Positions 1 through 6,665 of a stretch of DNA of 27,597 nucleotides are shown one piece after another. Below the pieces are notes generated by a model that searched no databases, was not told the origin of the DNA, and worked only from the letters and a program-made list of their open reading frames with translations. The stretch comes from an uncultured Prevotellaceae bacterium (GTDB lineage Bacteria > Bacteroidota > Bacteroidia > Bacteroidales > Muribaculaceae): the NCBI GenBank assembly GCA_937904375.1, contig CALDIG010000062.1:1-27597 (forward strand), given 5' to 3'. Positions within the stretch are counted from its first letter, which is position 1, and each line of letters starts with the position of its first letter. The position numbers and the translations under genes are program-made.

Positions 1-112
1 CCCCGCCGGTACTGGACTGCGTGAGTATCAGACTCTAGTTGTGGGAAGCAAGGAAGACTTCGACCGCGCAGCCGTCATCAAAGACGTGGAAGTGGTTGAA
101 CAAATACAATAA
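1..112 (+). CDS. rpoC: DNA-directed RNA polymerase subunit beta' (C-terminal end, 5' truncated)
   Basis: An open frame enters from the left edge (codons start at base 2) and stops at 110-112, giving 36 residues. It reads PAGTGLREYQ, then LVVGSKEDFD, then an acidic/hydrophobic tail. Bacteroidetes RpoC proteins end with a very similar segment (IPAGTG-REY, then a VGSKEE-like motif) near the C-terminus of the largest RNA polymerase subunit. Only this tail is visible, so the call rests on a short motif. A perfect hairpin terminator at 173-210 closes the unit, as expected for the end of the rpoB-rpoC operon. The fragment is too short for the ORF-length cut-offs normally used. Confidence 0.7.
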   Translation, partial: PAGTGLREYQTLVVGSKEDFDRAAVIKDVEVVEQIQ

Positions 113-151
113 GTATATATAATGGTATATATATAATGGTATATATATAAG
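113..151. repeat. AT-rich tandem repeat (about 14 nt period)
   Basis: Directly after the rpoC stop, a unit of the form ggtatatatataat recurs about three times with a 14-nt period. It is a low-complexity TA-rich tract with no obvious coding content. It sits between the stop codon and the terminator hairpin, so it lies in the 3' untranslated region. Confidence 0.6.
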
Positions 152-172
152 TTTTTGTACTCATGATTTTTT

Positions 173-210
173 CTCTGGGGATGTAGTGTTTACATCCCCA
201 GAGTTTTTTT
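173..210 (+). terminator. Intrinsic terminator after rpoC
   Basis: A perfect 13-bp stem (173-185 with 191-203) closes a 5-nt loop and is followed by seven T residues (204-210). This is a textbook Rho-independent terminator for the operon ending at 112. Confidence 0.9.
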
Positions 211-308
211 AGGAGGGTTCTATGATGCAATTTTTTTTGATTTCTTGATGCAGTATTTATTGTTTAAAGGTGTTTATAAGGTGAATATTTTACTTTTTTT
301 GTTTATAA

Positions 309-340
309 TTTGCGATTTACAATAAATCTGCTTACTTTTG
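309..340 (+). promoter_or_regulatory. Bacteroidetes-type promoter for the OmpA lipoprotein
   Basis: TTTG at 309-312 (-33 element) is followed after 20 nt by TACTTTTG at 333-340, matching the -7 consensus TAnnTTTG of the Bacteroidetes primary sigma factor. The predicted leader to the ATG at 404 is about 57 nt. Confidence 0.75.
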
Positions 341-403
341 TAACGTATTTTTATTTCGGACAAAAGTAATTTATTTAATTAATTCATTAAAAATAGTACT
401 ATT

Positions 404-1093
404 ATGAAGAAATTTTTATGTGTTTTCATGAGCGCAATGTTGCTCATTTCATTCAGTGGTTGTGGTTCGATGAGTAAGACCTTGCAAGGCGGTCTGATAG
501 GCGGCGGTGGTGGTGCTGCTCTCGGCGCAGGTATCGGTGCATTGATTGGCAAGGGCAAGGGTGCCGCTATTGGTGGCGCTATTGGCGCTGTTGCAGGCGG
601 CGTTGCCGGTACTCTCATTGGCAAGCACATGCAGAAGAAGGCCGACGAGCTCGCAGCTATCGAGGGCGCATCGGTTACTACCGTTACCGACAACAACGGC
701 TACACCGGCATCCAGGTAACCTTTGACTCGGGTATCCTCTTCGACACCAACAAGGCTGACCTCAAGGCTCCCGCAAAGAACGCTCTGACCAACTTTGCCA
801 CTTCGCTGAGAAACGATCCTAACACCAACGTTCAAATCTTCGGTCACACCGACAACACTGGCTCGCGCGAGGTTAACGAGAAACTGTCGCTCAAGCGTGC
901 CAACTCTGTGAAGACATATCTCGAGAACAGTGGCGTAGCATCTAGCCGCATGGAGACCAGAGGTCTGGCTTACGACTATCCAGTAGCCAGCAACGAAACA
1001 GCCGAAGGTCGTGCCCAGAACCGCCGTGTAGAGGTTTACATCACTGCCGACGAGACTATGATTCAGCAAGCTGAGGCTGGTACTCTCCAATAA
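404..1093 (+). CDS. Glycine-zipper OmpA-family lipoprotein (YiaD-like)
   Basis: 229 aa. The N-terminus is a lipoprotein signal with lipobox FSGC, acylated Cys20. Residues about 28-74 are a glycine zipper (GxxxG-rich, 'GAGIGALIGK', 'GGAIGAVAGG'), a membrane-inserting segment. Residues about 102-215 form an OmpA C-terminal peptidoglycan-binding domain: GHTDNTG with Asp150, the conserved Arg165 in LKRANSV, and the closing NRRVEVYI. Asp and Arg at these positions bind meso-diaminopimelate in OmpA. The expected role is an outer-membrane lipoprotein that tethers or senses peptidoglycan. The architecture matches E. coli YiaD and many Bacteroidales 'OmpA family' proteins. It has its own promoter and a terminator directly after it, so it is probably monocistronic. 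The family call is secure; the specific role is not known. Confidence 0.92.
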   Translation: MKKFLCVFMSAMLLISFSGCGSMSKTLQGGLIGGGGGAALGAGIGALIGKGKGAAIGGAIGAVAGGVAGTLIGKHMQKKADELAAIEGASVTTVTDNNGYTGIQVTFDSGILFDTNKADLKAPAKNALTNFATSLRNDPNTNVQIFGHTDNTGSREVNEKLSLKRANSVKTYLENSGVASSRMETRGLAYDYPVASNETAEGRAQNRRVEVYITADETMIQQAEAGTLQ

Positions 1094-1129
1094 TTTGAGG
1101 ACCTATAAGTTAGCTAATTAAATCACACA

Positions 1130-1166
1130 ACGGTCGGCAACCCAACAGAGGCGGCCGACCGTTTTT
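1130..1166 (+). terminator. Intrinsic terminator after the OmpA lipoprotein
   Basis: A 9-bp perfect GC-rich stem (1130-1138 with 1154-1162) has a 15-nt loop and runs into a T5 tract at 1162-1166. It lies only 18 nt before the next ATG (1184), so expression of the next gene needs read-through or a promoter I cannot see. Confidence 0.85.
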
Positions 1167-1183
1167 GCTTAAATTCCGCATCA

Positions 1184-2362
1184 ATGAGACTTCGACAAGC
1201 ACTTCTTGCATTTTTCGTGACCCTGGCAGCGGCAACTGCGTGCGCACAAGATTTCACGAGCCTCGACACGCTCAAGTTCTATGACGCTCTGCGTTTCCGC
1301 ATGATCAACAAGGGCTGGGACAACACCCTCACACCCTACACCCGCATCCCCGCCACCCTCAAGGACAGCGTGCGCGAGACCCTGTGGGACCGCGCCAAGA
1401 ACTCGGCGGGCATAGGCATACGCTTTGCCACCAACAGCCATTGCGTGGCGGTGCGCTACAACCTGATGAGCAACTTCCACATGGCACACATGGCCGACAC
1501 CGGCATCAAGGGCACCGACCTCTACATCCTCGATGACGAGGGAGTGTGGCGCTTCGTGAACTGCAACCGCCCCTACCGTGACTACAGCTACAACGGCGAG
1601 GGACCACGCAAAGACTCAATTCAGAGCAAGGTATATATCGACAAGCTTGACGGTCGTTGGCACGAATACATGATTTACCTGCCGCTCTACGACGGCATCA
1701 ACTGGATGGAGATTGGCGTGGAGCCGAGCGCCGAAATCACGCAACCTAAGGTTAACAGTCCGCGCAAGGAGAAGAAGTTTGTCTTCTACGGCACCAGCAT
1801 CATGCACGGCGGCTGCGCCTCACGCACTGGCATGGTGGCGACGAGCATCCTGCAACGCGACCTCGATGTGGAATGCGTGAACATAGGCGTGAGCGGTGAG
1901 GGAAAAATGGACAGCTGCATGGCACGCGCTATGGCGGCGATACCTAATGTTGACGCCTATATCCTCGACCCCATCCCAAACTGCACCAAGCTCATGTGCG
2001 ACACCGTGACCTACGGTTTTGTCAAGACATTGCGTGACCTGCGCCCCGAGGTGCCCATCTTCATGGTCGAGGGACAGGAGTACAGCTACGAGCGCTTCAG
2101 CGGTTTCTACAGCCAGTACCTGCCCGAGAAGAACGAGGAGTATCACAAGAACTACCTAAAGCTCAAAGCCGAGAACCCTCGCAACCTCTACTACATTGAC
2201 CGCAAGAACCTATATGGTCCCGACTGCGAAGGCTCAGTTGACGGCATCCACCTCACCGACCTGGGCTTTTATTTCTACGCCCAAAAGCTGAAACCCTACC
2301 TGGAGGCCATCCTCAACGGAACGGAAGTGCCGTTTCAGGACGAAGTTAATAAATCGAAATAA
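1184..2362 (+). CDS. Secreted SGNH/GDSL hydrolase with N-terminal GxDLY domain
   Basis: 392 aa. A Sec signal peptide spans about residues 1-21 (Ala-rich, cleavage near ACA-Q). The N-terminal beta-sandwich carries the signature GTDLYIL, the GxDLY motif that names this domain. The C-terminal half is an SGNH hydrolase: nucleophile Ser205 in YGTSIMHG, a block around NIGVSGEG (the Gly/Asn oxyanion region), and the catalytic dyad Asp353/His356 in VDGIHLTD. The family (GxDLY plus Lipase_GDSL_3) comprises exported carbohydrate or lipid esterases of Bacteroidetes; the substrate cannot be read from sequence. The length is typical and the motifs look intact, so it should be active. The next gene follows after 59 nt on the same strand and is also exported, so they may be co-transcribed. 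Confidence 0.88.
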   Translation: MRLRQALLAFFVTLAAATACAQDFTSLDTLKFYDALRFRMINKGWDNTLTPYTRIPATLKDSVRETLWDRAKNSAGIGIRFATNSHCVAVRYNLMSNFHMAHMADTGIKGTDLYILDDEGVWRFVNCNRPYRDYSYNGEGPRKDSIQSKVYIDKLDGRWHEYMIYLPLYDGINWMEIGVEPSAEITQPKVNSPRKEKKFVFYGTSIMHGGCASRTGMVATSILQRDLDVECVNIGVSGEGKMDSCMARAMAAIPNVDAYILDPIPNCTKLMCDTVTYGFVKTLRDLRPEVPIFMVEGQEYSYERFSGFYSQYLPEKNEEYHKNYLKLKAENPRNLYYIDRKNLYGPDCEGSVDGIHLTDLGFYFYAQKLKPYLEAILNGTEVPFQDEVNKSK

Positions 2363-2371
2363 AATATGTAG

Positions 2372-2391
2372 GGACGAGACCTGTCTCGTCC
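2372..2391. repeat. REP-like hairpin, copy 1
   Basis: An 8-bp perfect inverted repeat (ggacgaga/tctcgtcc) with loop CCTG, preceded by TAG. A second copy is at 3575-3594. The two copies differ by a compensatory A-T to G-C change in the loop-closing pair, which favours a structured dispersed element over chance. Confidence 0.7.
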
Positions 2392-2421
2392 AAAAAATAA
2401 TTTTCTTTAATCCACCCGACT

Positions 2422-3534
2422 ATGAAAAAGATTCTCATGTCACTTTTATTGCTTGGATGCAGTGCAGCAATGTCTCATGCGCAGATGCCGGCTGCGGTGC
2501 AGCGTAACCTGCCGTCTATCATCGAAAATTTCAACATCAATAAATCAAACGACAAGTTGGCGTTTTGGTATGCTATAAGCGATGTTGACGGTGACGGCAT
2601 CAACGAGTTCTCGGTTGCCGACTACTCCAAGGAGTTTATTGCTTGCTACAAAGCCGATAAAGACGGCGCTCAACGCATACGCACGATACCTACCGGCAAC
2701 ATTGACTGGAAACAGCTGTTCTACATCTACAGCCAGGAGGGACGCGACGCAAGCCTCGACATCACACTCAAGCACCGCCCGCTGTTCCTCAACGACATTA
2801 AAATCGCTAAGAACCGCTTTACTACCGACAACGAGACATGGCTCACCGAGGGCGTGGATGTGGGTAAGATGAAGCGCACCTACAACCGCATCATCTTCAA
2901 GCCACACATTGGCAACGCCAAATTTGTGAGCGAGAAAGCCACCGGCAGGAACGGTCTCTTCACCTTTGCCCTCACCGACGCCGCAATGGCCAAGAAAATG
3001 TTCCGTGGATACAGCGACTACCAAGCCACTCCATTTATCGTGCCAGAGGCATGGCTAAAAGACCATAACGTGCTAAACTACACCCGTTGGCTCAACGGAG
3101 AGAAAGAAAAGAGTGCCTCATCCGATGTCATCAGGCTTATCAACGGCTTTTATGGCAACAAGCGCGTCATCGCCACCAAGTGGCTCGCCAGTTGCCCCAT
3201 CAACGAGCGTGACTTCTACATGGTGCTTTTCGCCCCTGAAAATGGCGTGGGGCTGATGTCAATGGTGTGCATCGCCGAGGGTGAAGTGGTGTCGGTTTAC
3301 AACGACTGGATGGAACTCTCGCAAGACAACAATTATACCCTCAGCGGGCTCGACTATGACGAAGAAATATTCTTCTTTGCGCCGCAAATCATGGCGATGG
3401 TGGCAACACCGGCAGGACTTGAGCTATATGTACGCTGGAACTCGCTCGAAGGCATGCACTACTCCATCTGGCGCGAGATGAACCAAAACTGGATACAAAT
3501 ACAAGACGATTACCAGTACCTACAGGCATGGTAA
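2422..3534 (+). CDS. Secreted protein of unknown function with one DxDGDG-type loop
   Basis: 370 aa; I do not recognise the family. The N-terminus MKKILMSLLLLGCSAAMSHA is an export signal. Cleavage could be by signal peptidase I after SHA, or by signal peptidase II at LLLG-Cys13, so lipoprotein status is undecided. Around residues 54-66 there is a single DVDGDGINEFSVAD motif. It resembles the calcium-binding loops of FG-GAP or dockerin-like repeats, but no further repeats follow. The rest is a mixed alpha/beta, aromatic-rich globular sequence without membrane segments. The gene lies 59 nt after the SGNH hydrolase with a REP-like hairpin between them, and no promoter of its own is evident. Co-function in envelope or glycan processing is only a guess from position. 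Confidence 0.8.
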   Translation: MKKILMSLLLLGCSAAMSHAQMPAAVQRNLPSIIENFNINKSNDKLAFWYAISDVDGDGINEFSVADYSKEFIACYKADKDGAQRIRTIPTGNIDWKQLFYIYSQEGRDASLDITLKHRPLFLNDIKIAKNRFTTDNETWLTEGVDVGKMKRTYNRIIFKPHIGNAKFVSEKATGRNGLFTFALTDAAMAKKMFRGYSDYQATPFIVPEAWLKDHNVLNYTRWLNGEKEKSASSDVIRLINGFYGNKRVIATKWLASCPINERDFYMVLFAPENGVGLMSMVCIAEGEVVSVYNDWMELSQDNNYTLSGLDYDEEIFFFAPQIMAMVATPAGLELYVRWNSLEGMHYSIWREMNQNWIQIQDDYQYLQAW

Positions 3535-3540
3535 CTTTTT

Positions 3541-3571
3541 AAGTGATAAGTGTTAAGTGATAAGTGTTAAG
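3541..3571. repeat. Heptamer tandem repeat (AAGTGAT/AAGTGTT)
   Basis: Four 7-nt units alternate AAGTGAT, AAGTGTT, AAGTGAT, AAGTGTT, then AAG, starting 6 nt after the upstream stop codon. The reverse-complement unit makes up the array at 19668-19709. The array leads directly into the REP-like hairpin copy 2. Confidence 0.85.
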
Positions 3572-3574
3572 TAG

Positions 3575-3594
3575 GGACGAGGCCTGCCTCGTCC
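3575..3594. repeat. REP-like hairpin, copy 2
   Basis: An 8-bp perfect inverted repeat (ggacgagg/cctcgtcc) with the same CCTG loop as the copy at 2372-2391, and the same GTAG-type lead-in. It has a covarying closing pair. It directly follows the heptamer array. Confidence 0.7.
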
Positions 3595-3657
3595 ACTAAG
3601 TATTTAGTATGCTAGACAATCTAGAAAAAACGATAAACGAATAACGATAAACAAAAA

Positions 3658-4086
3658 ATGCTACACAACGAAATAAACAAACACATCGCCGCTGCGATGA
3701 AGAGCCGTGATGCCGACCGCCTCTACGTGCTCAAAATGATAAAGGCTAAGTTCCTTGAGTTCCAAACGAGCAAAGGCTACAACGAGGCCGACTTCAACGA
3801 CGCCAAAGAAATCTCCATCATCCAAAAGATGGAGAAGTCGTGGAAAGAAGAAGCCGAACTATTTGAGAAGGCTGGTCGCGACACCAGCGAGCTGAACAAC
3901 CGTCTCAACATCCTCCAAGAGTTCCTGCCCAAAGAGCCCGAACTAGCTGACATTGTTGAGATGATTAAAGCCTCGGGCATCGAGCCACAGATGAAAAACA
4001 TGCGTGCCATCCTCGCACACGTGCAGGCACAATGTCCCGCCGCCAGCGGCAAACTCGTGAGCGAAGCACTCAAACAGCTGCAATAA
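3658..4086 (+). CDS. GatB/YqeY domain-containing protein
   Basis: 142 aa, close to the usual YqeY length of about 150. The whole protein is one YqeY-type helical domain. An N-terminal helix includes the basic RLYVLKMIKAKF segment. A central helix reads ISIIQKMEKSWKEEAELFEKAGR. Next comes the family hallmark LNILQEFLPKEP, and the C-terminal segment has GKLVSEALKQ. YqeY resembles the tail domain of the GatB subunit of tRNA-dependent amidotransferase, but the stand-alone protein is cytosolic and its role remains poorly defined; tRNA interaction is assumed. It starts at ATG 3658 after an AT-rich leader and is followed by a terminator hairpin. It does not appear to be functionally tied to the exported proteins upstream. 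Confidence 0.9.
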   Translation: MLHNEINKHIAAAMKSRDADRLYVLKMIKAKFLEFQTSKGYNEADFNDAKEISIIQKMEKSWKEEAELFEKAGRDTSELNNRLNILQEFLPKEPELADIVEMIKASGIEPQMKNMRAILAHVQAQCPAASGKLVSEALKQLQ

Positions 4087-4113
4087 CCTAATTTGGTTAG
4101 ACTGATAAACTTA

Positions 4114-4148
4114 AAGGGCGAGCATTTCACAATGCTCGCCCTTCTGCT
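4114..4148. terminator. Terminator hairpin between convergent genes
   Basis: A 13-bp perfect stem (4114-4126 with 4131-4143) with a TCAC tetraloop lies between the YqeY stop and the stop of the minus-strand gene at 4169. The T tract is interrupted on both strands, so it probably serves both genes with moderate strength. Confidence 0.8.
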
Positions 4149-4168
4149 TTCTTAACAAGCAACTATGA

Positions 4169-5803
4169 TTATCGCACTACTTTTGTGGTAGTAACCACGC
4201 CGTTCTTGTAGGTTGTGCGCACAATGTTCACACCATTCTCCAAGCGACTCACGCGACGACCATCGACAGTGTAAAACTCGGTCGATACCACCTCATCGCC
4301 AGTGTTCACTTCGTTGATGCTATTCATCTCTCCAACGATGTCAACACACATCACAAACATACCGCCGTTGCTGGCTTTTCCATAATCTGGCTCTTGAGTA
4401 TAGAAGATATAAGCGTTCTTGTCGTCATAAACTACCGAGAAACCGCTCGACTTGAAATTGTCCTCACAGATGCGCTTACTCCACAGCACACTGCCGTCAT
4501 CATCTAACTTCACCACCATAAAATTGGCTCCGTTCCAACTTGTGCAGTTGCCATACAGCACTACCCAGCCATCGTTCATGGGTATCACCTTCACGGGTTT
4601 ATAGCCCCACATGTCGTTGGTTTCCAACGTGATGCCATAAATGTTGTCATCAACCCAATAGTACAAGTTGTTATCATCTACAGCATTCACATTCATGCGA
4701 TATTCCGACGACGAATAGGCATATTCCCAAGCCACTAAAGCACAGTCTTCCTTAACGCCCATAGCTGCCGAACCAGCATCTCCGTCGATGTTTCCTGCCA
4801 ATGCCACGGGTTCATTGGCATGTTCTCCGTTGGGACCAACGAAGTTGGCAACTTGATATCCATAGAAATCGCTCAACACTCTATAGGTCAGCATCAGATA
4901 GCCATATTCATCAACTTCGGCCAATGGACTGGGAACGTACATACCAGAACTTATAGCTCTTTCTTCAATAACAACGGGGTCGTTCCACACATTCGTCAGA
5001 CTAGCATCAAGCATCTGGGCCTCAAAACCTAATGCCTCATTGTCATAGACTAGATATGCCTTGCCGTCATCTGATGGCTCCATAACTACAATATTGGAAC
5101 TCAGCTCCTTTACGTTCTCGCTAGCCAAGGTGCCATCGTTATTGATGAGCTTAATCAGCCACTTGCTTTCGTTCATCAGAACCGAGTCGGGCATATTGGG
5201 ATTCCAGGGTGATGGAGTCCAGTTGTCCTCATTGGCCTCTTCCATATAATACTCTGCGTGGTTGACTGCGGCATAGATATTGTCGCCACTCACGCACAAC
5301 ACGGGAGCTATGTCTTCAACCGATAGAGCGTTCTCATGAATCTTTCCCGAGGGGAACAATATACCATCAGCTCCCCACACGGGCTCACCTTCCTGGGTGT
5401 AGCGATAGAGATAGGTCTCGGCATTCTCCTCGGTAGGATCATTGCGGATGTCGGTATAGGCTAGGAGGATGTCGCCGTTTGCTGCCAGCGTCAATGCATA
5501 GTCGGTGGTCCAAGTGCGGGTGCGCTTGTCACACACGATAATGCCCTCGTCACCAAACATGGCATTGCCTTGAGCGTCAAAAATCTGCAGATGCAGCTGA
5601 TAAGAGAACACATTATCAACACGCTCCGAACGTAGCCAGCTCAAGATAATCTTGCCATCATCGGTTCTCACTGTTTTCATTTGAACTTGACCTGTGGTGC
5701 CTTCGGCATCAAGTTGGATTGCTTCGGTGTCGCTGGGCTGCCAATTTGCCATCATCGAGCCAGCGCAAAACAACATCAGTGCTAATGTAAAAATCTTTTT
5801 CAT
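4169..5803 (-). CDS. Large secreted protein with a degenerate T9SS-like C-terminal tail
   Basis: 544 aa from ATG 5803; I prefer this to the in-frame TTG at 5809 because it begins a clean signal peptide (MKKIFTLALMLFCAGSMMAN). The body is a series of beta-rich stretches with repeated W/Y and acidic loops such as 'GDILLAYTDIRND' and 'DGKIILSWLR', resembling a beta-propeller-like surface protein. I cannot name a family. The C-terminus (STEFYTVDGRRV, then NGVNIVR and a basic VTTTKVVR end) has the 'DGRRV ... GVNIV' pattern of short Bacteroidales type IX secretion tails, though weaker than a full type A domain. Export to the cell surface is therefore inferred. It is flanked by its own promoter at 5850-5880 and a bidirectional terminator, so it is monocistronic. 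Confidence 0.8.
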   Translation of the reverse strand: MKKIFTLALMLFCAGSMMANWQPSDTEAIQLDAEGTTGQVQMKTVRTDDGKIILSWLRSERVDNVFSYQLHLQIFDAQGNAMFGDEGIIVCDKRTRTWTTDYALTLAANGDILLAYTDIRNDPTEENAETYLYRYTQEGEPVWGADGILFPSGKIHENALSVEDIAPVLCVSGDNIYAAVNHAEYYMEEANEDNWTPSPWNPNMPDSVLMNESKWLIKLINNDGTLASENVKELSSNIVVMEPSDDGKAYLVYDNEALGFEAQMLDASLTNVWNDPVVIEERAISSGMYVPSPLAEVDEYGYLMLTYRVLSDFYGYQVANFVGPNGEHANEPVALAGNIDGDAGSAAMGVKEDCALVAWEYAYSSSEYRMNVNAVDDNNLYYWVDDNIYGITLETNDMWGYKPVKVIPMNDGWVVLYGNCTSWNGANFMVVKLDDDGSVLWSKRICEDNFKSSGFSVVYDDKNAYIFYTQEPDYGKASNGGMFVMCVDIVGEMNSINEVNTGDEVVSTEFYTVDGRRVSRLENGVNIVRTTYKNGVVTTTKVVR

Positions 5804-5849
5804 ACGCAAAATTATTAATGGTTATAAAAAATATTTAGGGTATCTTCTG

Positions 5850-5880
5850 CAAAAATATAAAATATTCAATGCCCAGCCAA
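5850..5880 (-). promoter_or_regulatory. Promoter for the secreted protein at 4169-5803
   Basis: Read on the minus strand, TTG (5880-5878) is followed by 20 nt and then TATTTTTG (5857-5850), matching the Bacteroidetes -33/-7 pattern. The leader to ATG 5803 is about 40 nt. Confidence 0.65.
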
Positions 5881-6089
5881 CTGTTTTTTGGAATTAATAT
5901 GCAAAAATAATTCATTTTTTCAATTTCACACTTTATCTTCTCTTTTTTTCAAAGAAATTTAGGGTTGATCCTTAAATTGCTAGAACAAGAAGTGCTAAAG
6001 CCGTCATTTATTGCATCGATTCATTACTTGAATATTTTTCTCCAAAAATAATTGGCGATTTCATAGAAAAACACTACTTTTACACCCAC

Positions 6090-6136
6090 AAGTGTCGAAA
6101 AAATAATGTCTTGTACTCTTTTTCGGCACTTTTTTG
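6090..6136 (+). other. Long stem-loop with T tract in the divergent region
   Basis: Bases 6090-6102 pair with 6119-6131 (13 pairs, one G-U) around a 16-nt loop, and a T run continues to 6135. It resembles a terminator, but no gene precedes it on this strand. A weak -7-like TACTTTTA lies just upstream (about 6074-6081). It could end a short untranslated transcript, or be a regulatory structure. Confidence 0.4.
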
Positions 6137-6176
6137 CACTTTTTTGTGCCGGGTGTAATATTGTGTAATAAATTTC

Positions 6177-6207
6177 TTGCGGCATTTCTTGGCAATATCT
6201 ACTTTTG
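6177..6207 (+). promoter_or_regulatory. Promoter for the TonB-domain / TPR-HTH operon
   Basis: TTG at 6177-6179, 20-nt spacer, then TACTTTTG at 6200-6207. The predicted leader to ATG 6258 is about 44 nt. Confidence 0.75.
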
Positions 6208-6257
6208 CATCGTCCGGACAGACAACCCGATTGTTGAACTATTAAAGAATTAAGAAA

Positions 6258-6665
6258 ATGAAAAAATTGATTTTAATGTCTATGTTGGCAATTGTTTGCT
6301 TCATGACGGCGAGCGCACAGAAAACAGTTGTATCGCAGAGTAACCAGAATGTCTATGATGAGGTGGAAGTGATGCCGGAGTTTCCTGGCGGCGTAACAGC
6401 CATGTATGATTTTCTCTACGCCAATATTAATTATCCGAAAGATGCTATTAAACAAGATGTGGGTGGCAGGGTTATGGTCATGTTTGTGGTAGAAACCGAT
6501 GGCAGCCTTTCTAATGTGAGAGTTGCAAGGAAAGTATTTCCCTCGCTTGACGCCGAAGCCGTAAGAGTGGTGAAAACCATGCCCAAGTGGAAACCCGGAA
6601 AGGAAAAAGGGCGACCAGTGAGAGTAAACTACACAATACCTATAGTATTCTCTATCAAGAAATGA
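6258..6665 (+). CDS. Periplasmic TonB C-terminal domain protein
   Basis: 135 aa. A signal peptide (MKKLILMSMLAIVCFMTASA, cleavage before Gln21) replaces the membrane anchor and proline-rich linker of classical TonB. The mature part is one TonB C-terminal domain: MPEFPGG, then 'INYPKDA', GGRVMVMFVVETDGSLSNV, LDAEAVRVVKTMPKWKPG, and the closing strand PIVFSI. In energy-transducing TonB this domain contacts TonB boxes of outer-membrane receptors. Bacteroidetes also carry many stand-alone secreted copies whose job is unclear. Its stop codon overlaps the ATG of the following TPR-HTH gene by 4 nt (ATGA at 6662-6665), implying translational coupling. A role as a periplasmic partner or sensor for that protein is inference. 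Confidence 0.88.
   Translation: MKKLILMSMLAIVCFMTASAQKTVVSQSNQNVYDEVEVMPEFPGGVTAMYDFLYANINYPKDAIKQDVGGRVMVMFVVETDGSLSNVRVARKVFPSLDAEAVRVVKTMPKWKPGKEKGRPVRVNYTIPIVFSIKK

Larger units (their letters stand above)
5804..6257. other. Divergent intergenic region (454 nt)
   Basis: This gene-free stretch separates the minus-strand secreted protein from the TonB-domain gene. It holds a promoter for each (5850-5880 minus, 6177-6207 plus) and a long stem-loop at 6090-6131 followed by a T tract. I see no convincing ORF. Confidence 0.7.

Noticed and set aside
449..1090. Long minus-strand open frame (213 codons) opposite the OmpA lipoprotein
   Set aside because: The plus strand has a lipobox, glycine zipper and OmpA motifs plus a promoter and terminator. 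The antisense frame has no recognisable motif and mirrors the GC-skewed codon use.
5804..5809. TTG start at 5809 for the secreted protein
   Set aside because: ATG at 5803 gives a cleaner signal peptide (MKKIF start) and TTG starts are rare here. The same reasoning moves the CotH start from 15571 to 15544.
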